From: Sipunculus nudus
Lineage: Eukaryota > Annelida > Sipuncula > Golfingiida > Sipunculidae
NCBI GenBank assembly: GCA_026874595.1
Contig: CM049307.1
Location: 40,866,362-40,930,361, forward strand
DNA length: 64,000 bases
Direction of reading: 5' to 3'
Positions 11,353 through 25,100 of this stretch are shown one piece after another. How positions within the stretch are numbered: the first letter of the stretch is position 1; each line of letters starts with the position of its first letter. The notes below the pieces were generated by a model that saw nothing but the letters and a program-made list of their open reading frames with translations, was not told the DNA's origin and did no database searches. The position numbers were made by a program, and so were the translations under genes.

Positions 11353-11648
11353 TTAAGGTACAGCGGACGATTTTATAAACATCTTTTCAAAAGGCCCTGG
11401 ACGACCGCCATGTTTTCTCATATTTCGGAAGCGTCAGGAGAATTCTCGGAGATTCCAGCCCACGGCAACTTGGCCGGCCCACTTAAAACCACCTAAATGA
11501 AAAACTGTTTCTCCATTTCTGTTGACAAATCAATTAAAAACATCGTTTAATTCTTTCACAGCACATAAATTTCATTATTATTTCATATATTATGTCTATA
11601 GATTATGATGTATAATTGTTTTATAAAATGTTCAAGTATATATAATTG

Positions 11649-11690
<42 letters not shown>

Positions 11691-12530
11691 GAATATTTAA
11701 AACATGAACTAATATTCAAAATTGTATCAAATAGTAATATATATATATAATTATATACACTTATATATATACATACATATATTGATTAAATACTAGCGTC
11801 ATATCGACCCTCTGGCATTACGACCAGATTACTAGCGCCCGCGTGTCATTACATCTATGTCTGAGGAACGCATTAATGAAGATGCAAATATTTTCGTCAT
11901 TTCTGACAAAGCTTCATGGCCAACAGGTAAACTGTCAATCAACATAAACCAGACCAATCGTTAGCATTTGTTGTGTTCTTTCTAATAATACCAAACATGA
12001 GCGAGAAAATTTCCGTTTTAAACCAGCCCATTGGTAAACCCGTTAGCGTGTTTGTTGAATTCAGTATGTCCGCATGAACACGTGCATGGCTGGCACGGGT
12101 TACAGGACGCAGGCAGCTTGCAAGCGATACAGGAAATGACCCGTGTCCATGGAGACGGTGTTTCAGTTTGGGTTGTGAGCTCACATGTATACTATTGTGT
12201 AAATTCATTATTTTTAGCATAATATTGAGAATATGGGCCGATCAAGACCACTGATGCAAGGCCACTGCGATACATTCCTATAGATATAACTTATATCACG
12301 ACTCGAATAGGCTTACCAGCCCAATTATCTGATTGCCTACTGAGTCGGATTGTCACGGCTAATTACATACGTAATCATATGTTGATATACGTCAGGGTGT
12401 GTGTTAATTTATATCCATATTAATTTTCTGTATTTGTGTTATTTTTACTATTTCTCTGTTAGAACCAAAATTATAAATGTACTATAGTATTCATTAAATG
12501 TTACTCAATGTTACATTGTAAATTGTTCAT
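11353..12530. other. Spacer inside the inverted repeat pair, with (AT)n tracts
   Basis: Contains AT dinucleotide runs at ~11653-11690 and ~11737-11780, and a more GC-rich unique patch at ~11800-12220 (TGCATGGCTGGCACGGGTTA, GACCCGTGTCCATGGAGACG). The ORFs 11939-12220 (-) and 12031-12222 (+) overlap in that patch but resemble no known protein. Confidence 0.5.
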
Positions 12531-12534
12531 ACAT

Positions 12535-13100
12535 AGACACCAGGCAAAACGTGTATTTTATGATCATTTCGCTTTTCATTTGTAAATATTTCAATAATTG
12601 TCACTTGGTATAACATGTATTTGACATGAGGACCATTTCGCTTTTCATTATGTAAATATTTCATGTCTTAATTTACACCTTGTGTAACATGTACTTCATT
12701 ATCGATTTGCTTTTCATATGCAAATATTTCATGCATTCAATGGTTTAGAATCTCAAATTCATCAACGAGGATTGGAAAACAGGGCACAGCCCTATATTAA
12801 TTCCTCTCCTCTCATTCATATACATTGTCACCCGGTAACGTACATAATGTATTTCAAGATGATGATTTCACCTTTCATTTGTAAATATAATACATACATT
12901 AACATCTGGTATAGGGAGTATATTACATGATCATTTTACTTTTCTTTTGTACATAATGCATAAATTGAAACCTGGTATCACTTGTGTTTCATCTTTTTAC
13001 TTGTCATTTGTAAATATTTCATACATTGATAACTGGTATCTGATGTATTTCATGAGGCTGAATTTACTTTCAATTATTAAATATTTCATTTGATTACTAT
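12535..13100. repeat. Degenerate minisatellite, ~60-80-bp unit
   Basis: About seven units with the frame (A/T)CACCTGGTAT-ACATGTATTTCATGA and TTCATTTGTAAATATTTCAT start near 12536, 12600, 12675, 12825, 12900, 12968 and 13029. A ~75-bp unrelated stretch (12740-12822) interrupts the array. Confidence 0.7.
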
Positions 13101-13479
13101 GGTTCAGTTGTTAATAAATTATTTTTTTTCTAAGGAAGTTGTCTTCTTTGTTCATTTAACTAATAACAAAATGGAATTTTAATAATGCCAATGGTAAATG
13201 TAGACACAGATACTGTTGAAGCCTCCATGTCACGTCCCTTTCTTTAGTTATGGCCTTCCACAATAATCCATAATCTTATTATCAGTAAGAAGAGTATATC
13301 TGATACATCTCAAATTCGCTCGCTTTACCGGCGATTTGGTCGTATCCTTTTTATCCAGGCCTGTCTGCTGTTTATACTCTCCCAGAATTGTCCTAAAGTC
13401 GCCGGATTTAGGTATGATGCCCCAACAACATTGCCTTCGTCCCGGGCCGGTCAGATCTGGCTCGGAAAAACGTTGAATA

Positions 13480-13682
13480 GTAGAAGATTAGAACTGAACC
13501 CTGATAAAAATATAAAGATTATTATTCAATCTTTAGGTTTAGATATTTTTTCCCACTGTCATTGGTCCTCAGCCGAGGGAAATTGCTCTAACTTTTATTC
13601 TGAGGAATCTCGGAATATCCTCGGAAATTCCGCGGATATTCCGGGTTTTACCGAGTGCCCATGTACATCCTGTTTTTATATC
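13480..13682 (-). repeat. Right arm of the ~190-bp inverted repeat pair
   Basis: Inverted counterpart of 11168-11352, sharing AGTTCTAATCTTC, ATTGAATAATAATCTT, CGGAATATCC and GGCACTCGGTAAAA in reverse complement. It ends ~120 bases upstream of the UTP6 start codon and so lies in the UTP6 promoter region. Confidence 0.75.
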
Positions 13683-13803
13683 GCACGTGTTGTCACTTCA
13701 GAACTGTACACTGGGTGGGTTTGTATGGTTTGAAAGTTCATTGAGGGGAAAACAACTTATTAAGATCGACAGTGGTTAATTTGGCAAGAAAAGGGACAAC
13801 AAG
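13683..13803 (+). promoter_or_regulatory. Likely UTP6 proximal promoter and 5' UTR
   Basis: Short unique sequence between the inverted repeat arm and the start codon, with no obvious TATA box. The start context AACAAGATGG has G at +4 and A at -3, a good translation start. The transcription start cannot be fixed from sequence. Confidence 0.45.
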
Positions 13804-13895
13804 ATGGCGGAGTTTGTGCAGCAGAGCATCGAGGAGATGCTTCCCGAGCTGGAACAGATGGAGAGAGTGGGTTTGTTTACGGGAGTGGAGACCAG
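13804..13895 (+). CDS. UTP6: UTP6 exon 1 (start codon)
   Basis: ATG at 13804; encodes residues 1-30, starting MAEFVQQSIEEMLPELEQ, with donor AG|GTGAGA. It leaves two bases of an Arg codon (phase 2). The MAE..Q..IE..LPELEQ.ER.GLF pattern is typical of UTP6 N termini. Confidence 0.9.
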
Positions 13896-15958
13896 GTGAG
13901 ATGTGAAACCAAATCAGACTGACAGGAGAGGAAGCTGTCAGAATGTCAGCAGGGGCCAACTTGTCAGCCCATTGAACCTAGATGTCACTAGTAGACGAAG
14001 AGTGAATTATAATTGTAATTATAACAGTAACATATTATTAAAGTAAGGCCTAAGACATATTTACCCCCCCCCCCCCCCATTTTTGAATGATTTAAACATG
14101 TATTATCACTATTATGATTATGACAGGTTATCATACCAGAATGCCAAAAATATCACCAAGAAATGCCTGCCCAAGAATTTCAATTTTATATTTAGCAATA
14201 GCTTCTTCTGTGCAATTGTTATTATATATATAATGTTAAAAATAGGTGACATTACTCAAGGAGTTCTTATTTTTTAACATTAAGTTTTATATATTTTTTT
14301 AGTCCAGATATGTTCCCATCATCCAGTCAGGGACTTGCTGTTAAATTTCTTTTTATTTATGCATGTGACTGATTAATGGACCCTGTCATGGAGAAGAAAA
14401 TTTCTGTTAAGAATTACAGTTTAATTAATTGAATTGTTCTATTATAATCATAACAAAGTATGTAAAAAAATGTCCTTGACTCTGTCACTTCAGTCACGTT
14501 GTGGCAAAAATAAATTTGATTTCTTAGATATTGAATTAATTACTTTTTTTTATATTGCCTGGCAAGGTGATTATTCCTAATAAATAATTGCTGGAGTACC
14601 TTTTTGATGAACGGACCAGTAAATTTTCAATATATTTAAACTGACTTTGTAATAAAATAGAAGCCCATTCAAGGGATGGACAACAGAAAACTCTGCATTG
14701 GTTTCCAAAAGTTTTTACAACTCTCATTCATAGTATAAATCAAGCACTGTTACCACTATTAACTATTTAATAAAAAATGTCCAACCCTTTGCTGTAGTCA
14801 TTGCATGAATGTTTTTATTGGTTTACCTAGATCTATCCTCAAGAAGAGGAAGGCTTTTGAATACAAGCTGCAGCGTCGCACCAAGTTTAAGGAAGACTAC
14901 TTACAGTATATTCAGGTATATTTGTTACTTATATCACAGGCGCTTGAATCGCTATTTGTGTTGATATTGGCTTAAATCGTGTTCAATTTACCTTAACAAC
15001 AGTCCCCTACCGTTTAATGAGCTATAAACCATGTTATATCGCTTGCCGGTACAAGTTTGTTTATATAATAGATACACAAGGCCGGCATCCAAGTCTGCGG
15101 TGGGTTGGCGATAATACAAGAAATCAATTCAAATTCCCGAATATTTCAAAGATTTTGGAGGGAAGAAACTTACAGTCGTTAAATGGCCAGTTCTTCTTTC
15201 TATAAAAGCATTAACAATTCCAATACACACAGTGTACCACTTGTAATGAGCTCTTATTTGTAACTAGTCTGCATCCATTAAGCAGGTGTTACCCCAAACG
15301 AGGAAATCCCCATTTATCGGGACTGCCTAAACCGCGTGCACGCCTACGTGCACGCAGTTTCGACTGCTTGAGCAAGTGCCTAAACCGCGTGCGGCCCGAT
15401 TTGCGGACAACAACTTCTGGCCAGAAAAATAGTTATTTTTGGGGGTGTTTTGTTAATTTGTCTGAGGGAACTTTATATAATTTATGCCGGGAATAACATG
15501 AATATTTTTTTACTATTAATATGAAGATTACAGCTGTACATCACAACATGAAGGATAGCCACGACGCGGCGAGTAACGGCGAGTAACACTGCATGCTGCA
15601 ACAGGTTTACTTGGTAAAAAGCAGTTGAGGAGTCCATTTTTTAATTGAATGGCAAAGAGGGCGGACGGAAAGATTAATATGTAAAAATGATCCAGTAAGT
15701 ATACGCGTTGCAACTATCGTTTTGTAACATGCTACGTATTATTTACCCAATTAAATTTATTATGACACCTTCTGTCTTCTTTCTTACTTACAAATTTCCA
15801 TGGCTTTTTACTACTTCAACGTCATGCATTCAATACTTGCAGAATAAAAGAATTAAAAACTAAAAGACAAACATTACCATTTTGAAAGTACCTGTTTATA
15901 ATTCAAAGCAATGGCCCAATTTATACATCTTTAAATAATAGCCTACCGATTTTGACAG

Positions 15959-16011
<53 letters not shown>

Positions 16012-16082
16012 GCTTCGAAAGCTCGTGTGTTAATAAAGTAGTTAGTCTATCTAAAAGGCGTCACTGTTTATCTTAACTTTCG

Positions 16083-16121
<39 letters not shown>

Positions 16122-19100
16122 TAATGGAATAATTACATCAGTTATGTACTGGTACAATAGGACAGGTACCAGTTTACATGAATTCTTAATTGTCTAAATT
16201 TTTAAGTTTGGCGCCATTAAATGTTAAATGTGGATGCCAATTTTGCCAAACATTCAATGTAATGGCCAATGTAATACAAAAGCTATGATTTACTCAACCA
16301 GTCACAGGCAATCAAAACATCAAAGCATCTAATCATCAATTCATTTTTGCTGTATGTATTTAAAATATAAGGATTAGTCATATCGCTAAAGTGACCTGCA
16401 AAATAACTGAACTGTAATATATTGCTTAATTAAAATGTAAAAAATTATGTATAAAATTAGCTTAATCTGGGATAGTGATCTTAGATTTTACACTTATAAA
16501 AAGTTTTAGTTATTGTGTCCATTTGAATACAACTAACTGACGGTATATCTGAAATGGTTCAATGTGACAGTTGTGATAAATGGGTTTTTTTTCATGTAAT
16601 CTTGGAAATCTAAAAATTGGTAGAAAAAAATGGATTTGTCACATATGTAAATAGGGTAAAATGTAATAAAAATATATATTTCACATTCAAGTTCTTGGTT
16701 GTTACATGTTCATTTTTTATTTTTAAAGCCATATTAATTATTCTAGAATGGCTAGTACGTGTTTTAGTTGGATTGGTATACGTGGTATATGTCTCAGTAA
16801 CTTGTTTTTCATAATATATTTCACTTTGTCCTTTTTTTTTGCCAGTTATAACAGTAATGATATTCTGTACATATTTATTGTATCGCATATTTCTGTATAT
16901 GTTGTGTTTGTTGTAAATAATTTTGTTGTAACCAGTATGTGGCTTCAGTTCACTTCCTCAGAATAAAGACACCCAAGAAATATTATTAGTGATAATTGTA
17001 TTCTCAATATGAATTTAATAATCAAATTCGGTCTTTTATGATTATTTAAATCAAATGACTAATAATAATTAATTCTTTTATAATTTCTCACATATGAACA
17101 GTGAAAAAAACATTCATGATGAATACTGTTTATGTTAATACCTACATAAATTATATAAATATAATATAAACATAAATCATATATATATATATATAATAAA
17201 TAATAATAAGTTCCATCATACAAATTAACAAAACACACCCCACAATAACTTTTTTCTGGTCAGACGTTGTTGTCCGCAAAATCCGGCCGCACGCGATTTA
17301 GGCACTTGCTAAGGCGGTCGAAACTGCGTGCACGTAGGCGTGCACGTAGGCGTGCACGCAGGCGTGCACGCGTTTTAGGCAGTCCCCCATTTATCTTGGT
17401 CAGCAGTAAGGATTCCCCCCTGGAACCTAACACCTGATTGGTTGATAACGATGGAAATAGTAATCTGGGTTAAATCTGTCTGCTCGTCGCTTAATGGATA
17501 CAGACTCGTCCACAGACTTGGATGCCGGCCTTTTGTATCTATTATATAAACAAGTACCGGCAAGCGATATAACATGGTTTACAGCTCATTGAACGGTAGG
17601 GGATTGTTGTTAAGGTAAATTGAACATGATTTAAGCCAATATCAACACAAATTGCGATTCAAGCGCCTGTGCTTATATACAGCAGCTGACCATGAATAAT
17701 TTCTTTAAGATCTGCTTTTATTGGTACAGTTGTTATGAATAAGGATAAATATACCTTGAGGGAACAAGATCTAAACCCAGAAGTTGTGATTGTGGAGAGT
17801 TATAGATTTGGTGAAATTTAAGTATAACAGTATAACTAGAAATATAAAGTACTAGCTGATAGACCCGGTATACCAGGCTTATTACTGGGGTTGGGGAGAT
17901 TTATTAACTGAGATGTGAAATGTTTATTATTTTTTTTTATTCTAAAAGTTAACAGAAAATATAGGTTTTCAGTGGGAAACTGTCTCCATAAGATATGTAT
18001 AAACATTTTGGCATGACGGCAGAATAACTCGCACACCTCTCTGAGGCACAACACTTCTGTGAACAGAAAATGTTTCTATGTCCAGCTTCTTGTATCTTAA
18101 TTTTGCCACTTACTTTTAAAATACATGAATCCTAAACATACCATCCCTCCGTATAAACTCGTAACCTGGTGGAGACAGTGCATGAGTGATCCTGCAGTCG
18201 CTCCAATATTTTTAACATTTATTTTGTGAAGCTGTCTTCGTGGCAAGAAATTTAAACCCCGGTATGTTTACCTTGAAGACCTGGTCAGTGATTGTGTTTA
18301 CATTGCCAACCGGAATGAGACGCGGGGGCATTCAGGTTTTTGATGATATTTGACTAGATTAGGTTGATGTGAGGAACACATGAAAGATTTATTAAATGTA
18401 CGTTACAAGGAAACTGTTCCTGAAGAAAGAAACAAAAATATGCACACCTTGTAAGTAGCAGAAGCGGGCCCAATGGGACTCCATGCAGAGGGTCCGTATT
18501 CATTTCTTTGCAACCTTTTTTATCATGGTATCAGACAAATTTTGAGGCCTGAAACCCCAGACACCATCCTATCCCACCCAACCCCACGCCTGTTCTTTGA
18601 AATTGGGACCTTGAATTAGGTTTTGTCATTATTCCTCCATTTCATAAAGCAAGAAACATGTTTTTCTCTTTTACCGAACACGCAAGTGAGTGAGAGCCTC
18701 ATTCAAATGAAAGGCCCGACATGCAGGCTCAAATCCCTCACTGAAAGCAAGCGTTATTCATTTGAAGAAAAGTAGTGTTTGAGGTTGAAAGACCAAGATG
18801 CATGCGTTCCGGTCATTGCCGAAGGCAGTTCGGCTGTGCTCCGTCTTACCTCCGTGCAAGGCGGAAAAATCACTCAAAATTATATGTACATTAAAAATTG
18901 TTTATTCTCACATCACCTATGTCACTGCGGGCATAATAACCTTTCAAATCATGTAAGGCACATTCTTGTACACAACGCGGTTTTAGAGAACATTGCAAAC
19001 AGACGTGAACCAAATTCCTTTTATAAGTATTAGATAATATTGAGATATATGTTAGCTGCCATTAAAAGGTGCCCATTCACCTACCTTTTGAAAAAGAAAT

Positions 19101-22100
19101 TGTGATTTCTGGCTTCGTCTGTGTATATATTAATGATCTAAGGGTCATTTTGGTTGTGAAAAGTTCTTATCTTATAACGCCTTCTTGAAGGATGCTTGAA
19201 CTAGTTTATCAACAACATGTTTGTATTAATGTAAACACAGCAGAAGAAGAATATAATTAATCTATTCATGTGATCTTTTTCAGTATGAAATGAATTTACT
19301 TGCATTAGTGAAGAAACGGAGACAGGTAAGTCAATTACATTTCTTGTAGGAAGTCTAAACCACTTAAAGTTTACCATATGTGCAGTGTGTAAAATTAGGT
19401 AACAATAAATGTTATGCAAAAGCCAGAAAAATAATTGTCAGTTTATGAAATGTTATAAAATAAGTTGAACATTTTACATAAAATAAGGAGCTCTTCTTTT
19501 GATTGTGTGACAAACAAGAAACAAATAAAAAATGATCACTTTACATACTTTTTTATTTTTTTTTTCAGAGAATTGGATATTCCTTCAAGAAAATGGAGAT
19601 TGATGGAGCTATTGGTCAGAGGATTCAAAAATTGTTTCGCATAGTAACATATCGTTTTCAGGTGAGTGCACTTGCTGTCATGTTGTCTCTTTGCAGCATG
19701 GTTGGTATTTTCTCACAGACTGCAGTACTACCAAATACATGATATCTGTACATTCATTGCAATTTCTGATAATCGTTCATAAATGTGAAATATGATATGT
19801 TTCCTGGTATAACATGCACAGTTATTATGCCTGATAAAAATGCAGTAATTACTGATTCTGTAGAAATACTCTCTTTGTGGAAAGTGTGGGAAATAAATAA
19901 ATAAATTTTTACAAAAATCAAATAATGAATTACGTGAATTAAATTTGAGGTGAAGGACTTCTAACAGTAAGCATGCAATAATTGAGCAACTTGTGAAGTG
20001 TGACTGTGTGAGATTAGTGATTATAGATATTGGATGATAACAATTTTCTGACTACTCTAAATGTCTTTGTTTATTTTAGAATGATGTGGACTTGTGGTTG
20101 TCACATATAGACTTTTGCCAGAAAAAGGTAAGATTTTGTTTATACATATAATTAATATAAATTTCTGCTTATATGTTAAGAAATTTGTTCCTTAAAAGTA
20201 ATCTAGGAAAGGGAGGGGGGGGGGGGGGGGGGTCGACTTATGTTTGGGTCTAATTCTGACAGTCAATATTTTGCCCAGACTTAGTCAAACTGCTGACCTG
20301 AATGTCCTGCCAACTTGCCAGATTGCTCATCAAATGTCAGTTTCCGGAAAAGTCAGGTACAGATGTGGCCCTTTCAATCAGTAAATACTGTGGAATCAGG
20401 TTTCCAAACTATTTTTTTGTCATAGTTTGGTCATCAATGCTGTCCTTTTATTTGGGTACTGTAGTATATTAAATTTTATGCAATCAACCTGGTTGCTTAC
20501 AACTAGCACAAGCTACCGTGCCTAGTTGTAATGAGCTTCATTCACTGCTGATTAAGCACGAGTATTGGGTAATAAATTTGGATTTTATCAGTGGCTTCGA
20601 CGCCTGTGTATTTGACAACTATGACAACTATGAAGTTTATTTTTGGATGCAACTTTTAACTGACTCTTTACATCGGTTATCTTTTGCTCATCTGATGTGA
20701 GCTGGGGCCTGTTCAGATTCAGTGGGCTAAAAAAAATTCTCCCTGGATTTCCCACTTGAAAAATCTGCCTCGCTTATATGTGGAGTTGACGTACAAGCAG
20801 AAATTTACGGTAACATATTTCACATGAAAATATTGTTATAAATTATGTATAAATATTTTTTGTAACCAGGTAACTGTCAACCATAAGGAAAAATCTGATA
20901 TGATGAATGCATCAAAAGTTTTTATCTGTAACATGGGGTAGGAATAGCATCATTAGTGCTAAAGTTATGATTGGTGTTGCTACTGAATGTTAAGTTTTGA
21001 ATGGCATGAGACAAACCAATTCATTTCACAGCTTGTGACAGTCTCATATCTATTACTTTATAATTTTTTTCACACAGGGGGAGAAAGCAACAGTTGGTAA
21101 GCTGTTCACAAGATTACTGCAGGTCCACAACAGAAAACCAGGTAAGTTATAATTTCACACAGACGCAAGCCCCCCAAAAAATCATAAATAAAATGCAGTG
21201 TCTTCATAACCATTATGCCATTTAAAGTTGTCTGTATAATATTTGACTTTAACTAACAGTAACAGTTTTTAAATTTGTAATTCAGTTCTCTCATGAAGTC
21301 ATATTTCCCTGGCACACATTTGATTTTACTTCAGTAGAAATTTGTTATGGTAGTTATTGTGTTGATAGTTCAGGAACATACCACCAGGTGTCACCCTTTG
21401 TGTAACTTTGCAAACCCAGGAATGATCAGTAATCCCAACTAGACCAACATGACTTGTTTCAAAACCCAGGAATGATCAGTAATCCCAACTAGACCAACAT
21501 GACTTGTTTCAAAGTCAAATGAATATGGTCTTAACTTTGCAGGTTTTGATAACATTGATTTTTCTTTTCGGAAATTATGAAACCCCATTTGCATATTGTG
21601 TGCAGCCATCTTTATGATCTACATGAAATAAAAATGTTTGTTTTTCCAGATTTATGGATATTAGCTGCCAAGTTTGAAATGGAGTCCAACAATGCCATGG
21701 AGAATTCCCGCCTTTTACTGCAGAGAGCACTTCGCTTCAACCCAACATCAAAGAAACTGTGGCAGGAGGTAAGGACATTGCTTGTTTTTTTGTTCTCATT
21801 CATCAGCTCTATTTAAGGAGTCCCAATGCTAATAGGTGTTGAACAAATTTTGAACACTTCAGTTGTTTACATCAGGGTGCTCCTTCAGCAATGAGAGAGT
21901 TTTATCTGCCTCTAGTTATACTTACCTTGGAGCAGGTATATGGTTAGTCATTGCAAGTGTGCTAAAAGTTGGCCTTTTTAGTTGAAGAGCATTTTACAAC
22001 ATCTACTTACACTGTTTACACAGATTGAATCATAAAGCGCCTTCTCATGGTTCATTATGTTTAACACCATATTTTCTGATGTGGACAAGTCTGTTTCAAA

Positions 22101-25100
22101 CAATGTGAGGTGGTTTATTAAAAAGTTACTTAGATTAAATGACTATTTGTCAATATTTATTTATATTTCAGTACTTCAGGATGGAGCTTCTTGGTGCTGA
22201 AAAGGTACGGAAATTATTGCACAATTTTCTTTCAGGTTTAACTCAGATGTATAAGTCAAAGGGAAATAATTATAAGAATATAAAATTATAAAAAAATACT
22301 ATAAATACAGACTTGGATTATAAAGAAGAATGTGAGTAAATTTAATCAGCTATAGCTAAGATTCTGTATGCACTTAATGCAGCATTGCAAATGTGTATAG
22401 AGAGTTCATATGTACTAGCACGGCAGCATGCATATTTACTGTGTGTCACTATGGGCTACCATGTGGAACAGGAAAAATAGCAACATGTAATGCTTCGTTT
22501 TGCTGAAAATTCATTCTGCAAACCAGATCTGTGCGTATGGAATCTCATTATTCAGTCATTTACTTATTCAGTCAATATCAATTTTATCCACATGACACAA
22601 GCTTGAATGCATTTGCAATTTTGCAGATGGAATGTTAGCTTTGCAGGTCCTTGACAGTTGAACTGAGGGGAACATCTGATCATCTTTAACTATTCTTGAA
22701 ATCCATCTTTATTATTTTAAATTAATATTTTTAGCTTCAAATCTTGCTACATTAGTGTTGCATCCCCTGAAATTCCTGATACATTATTATGGTCTGTGGA
22801 ATGAAGGGAATAATTTGTCTTGTGAGACCCTTTACTGCTCATGTTGAGTGTTTGTAAACAAATTTTTGATTCACTAAACAGCATCATTTAGCACATTTTT
22901 ATAGTAAAGCACATTGTTTCCTACTTCCATTAAGAAGTGAGTGTATATTTAAACCAAGAGAGTATTTTTATTTTTAATAACAGGGACTGTTTTACCCTTA
23001 CAGTAGTGAGACAGTGTAAATACAGCTGTAACGATTCATCAATGCAGCAGTATATTACAATTCAAATTCAAATATCATATCAGTATCATGAGATATCCCA
23101 GTATTGATACATTGACGAAATTTGATTATGTGATGAAAGATAATATCTGCCATTTAGTCTTTCTCATGTAAGGCATCTAAGGTAAAATGTCATGCTAAAG
23201 AAACCAGCTGAATGACATCTGATTGGTTAACCATTTGGAAATAAATTTGATGGATGGTTTAAAGTTCATAGGGTAAGCTAGTTTACTTTGCTACATACAA
23301 GTGAAAATTTGGCATGGAATCTTAATTATAATACATCATGTAAATGTATAATATTGTGTATCATGTATTATATTGTGAATTGTATTGTGAGCAAAGTATT
23401 GTGATATGTGGTGTATCATGAGATGATTTATTTTTACCCCCTAGTATAAAACAAGAGCATTGGCTCTACACAGTATAAATATTTATTAACTTGTGGCAGT
23501 CTCTTAGGTATCATCCTTAAGTAATATTTTGAGATAAGGTTACAGTAAATGATTATAAATAAAGACCTGTTTCAAAATATTGTATTAGATACTGTACAAG
23601 TTCAGAAGATGCTCCTTAAACTTGTGACATCATCAGTTAATCCATTAAATGCTATTATCAGATGCACTTTCTTCGTTTGCATAGTTGCGCAAGAGAAGAG
23701 AGATCTTGGGCATCGCAAAAATGGAGGTAAGGAGCTGTTATATTTTCCTTTCATCTTACCAGTGTTTGATTTTGATCCATTATCTTCATGGCCAGTATAA
23801 GGCGAGAATGAAATTTTTTTCAGGGACGGGGTCAATATGTTGTGCTGAAGGTCATGTTTGGTTGATGTAATCAATATTCTTTGATTTGAACACTATATTT
23901 CATATTCTTTAAATATCATTGGAGATCTAATGAATTGTACATAACTCAGATAAACTCTCAAAATGGCTTCACATATGTTGTGTTTCTCAAGTTTTCAGAA
24001 TTGAAAAAAAATATCTTTTTAACTTTCCATTATAATTTCTGATATTATTATTTAATTAAGGGCCAGAATCTAAAGAGAAAGCTAAAAGGTAGACAAAAAC
24101 TCTTGATGAGCAGTGACCAATCAGCTCAGTTAATAGTAAATAGTTACATATGTACTGATGTGTTATGGGGTTTGTGTTTATTTTATTTTTAGGTAGATGA
24201 AGACATGACTGATGCAGCTTTAAATGGCTTAGTAGCTCTTGTTGTGTTCAGGAAAGCAATGGAAAATTTCCCAGGTAAGTTACCTTCAAAACCTGAGGGG
24301 GTCATTAATGCATAACTGGCTCAATAGGTCTTGAGGATGCTGCATAGTACTGCGTTGATTGTGTATAGTCTTCTTACCTCTGCAGATCCATGTTTTGTAG
24401 TGTCAGGATTTAATTTTTTTTTTTTGCCATTGTGATACATTTATTTGATCATTGAACAAAGTTTAAATACTAGTGATAGTCTCCATTTATAGTGATTGAT
24501 GTATTGATAGAAAAGCCTCATTGTTCACAAACCTCTGTCAATAAAAGAGCACACAATGATGAAGCTTTGAAATAGCCATGTAATTACAATTATTGTAAGG
24601 GGAGCAGGTTTAAACTAAATAACCACTTCACTCGTTACTTTTGTTTTGATAACTTAAATTATAAATAACTTTTATGTATAATTTTATGTATACAGAGTGG
24701 TAAATGAAGAGTATTTTGGATACATTTAACTACATATATGCTGATTTTGTTTGTTGGCATAAATTTACCATGAGGTATGCAGTTGGTAGTACAGTGAAAC
24801 ATGTGAAGTAAGACCACCTTTAAACATGTGAAATAAGACCACCTTTAAACATGTGAAATAAGACCACCTTTAAACATGTGAAATAAGTCACCTTTAAACA
24901 TGTGAAATAAGACCACCTTCAAACATGTGAAATAAGACCACCTTTAAACATGTGAAATAAGACCACCTTTAAACATGTGAAAGAAGACCACCTTTAAACA
25001 TGTGAAATAAGACCACCTTTGGGACTCAGAAGTGTTTATAACTCACAGGTGGTCTAATTAGACAGATCAGTTATACCAAAGTGAATGCTATCAGTTCACT

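Larger units (their letters stand above)
14935..17671. mobile_element. 2.7-kb non-autonomous DNA element with ~570-bp terminal inverted repeats, in UTP6 intron 2
   Basis: The ends are perfect inverted CACAGGCGC / GCGCCTGTG. They are flanked directly by the 7-bp duplication CTTATAT at 14928-14934 and 17672-17678. The arms (14935-~15510 and ~17105-17671) align over most of their length, including CAATTTACCTTAACAAC, ATGTTATATCGCTTGCCGG and GCCTAAACCGCGTGC-type subterminal repeats. The interior is AT-rich with (AT)n tracts. Its short ORFs (16610-16888 -, 16617-16814 +, 16748-16966 +) look like no transposase. A 7-bp duplication is compatible with P-like or hAT-like transposases, but the superfamily is not settled. 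Confidence 0.88.

Noticed and set aside
12031-12222. Overlapping + and - ORFs in a GC-richer patch
   Set aside because: No splice context, no recognisable motifs, and both strands are open for similar lengths by chance.
15575-15606. GGCGAGTAACGGCGAGTAAC, reminiscent of a large-subunit rRNA phrase
   Set aside because: Only a short internally duplicated phrase matches; no rRNA context surrounds it.
16610-16966. Overlapping ORFs inside the 2.7-kb TIR element as a possible transposase
   Set aside because: They are 65-92 residues, hydrophobic and low-complexity, with no catalytic motif and AT-driven codons. The element looks non-autonomous.
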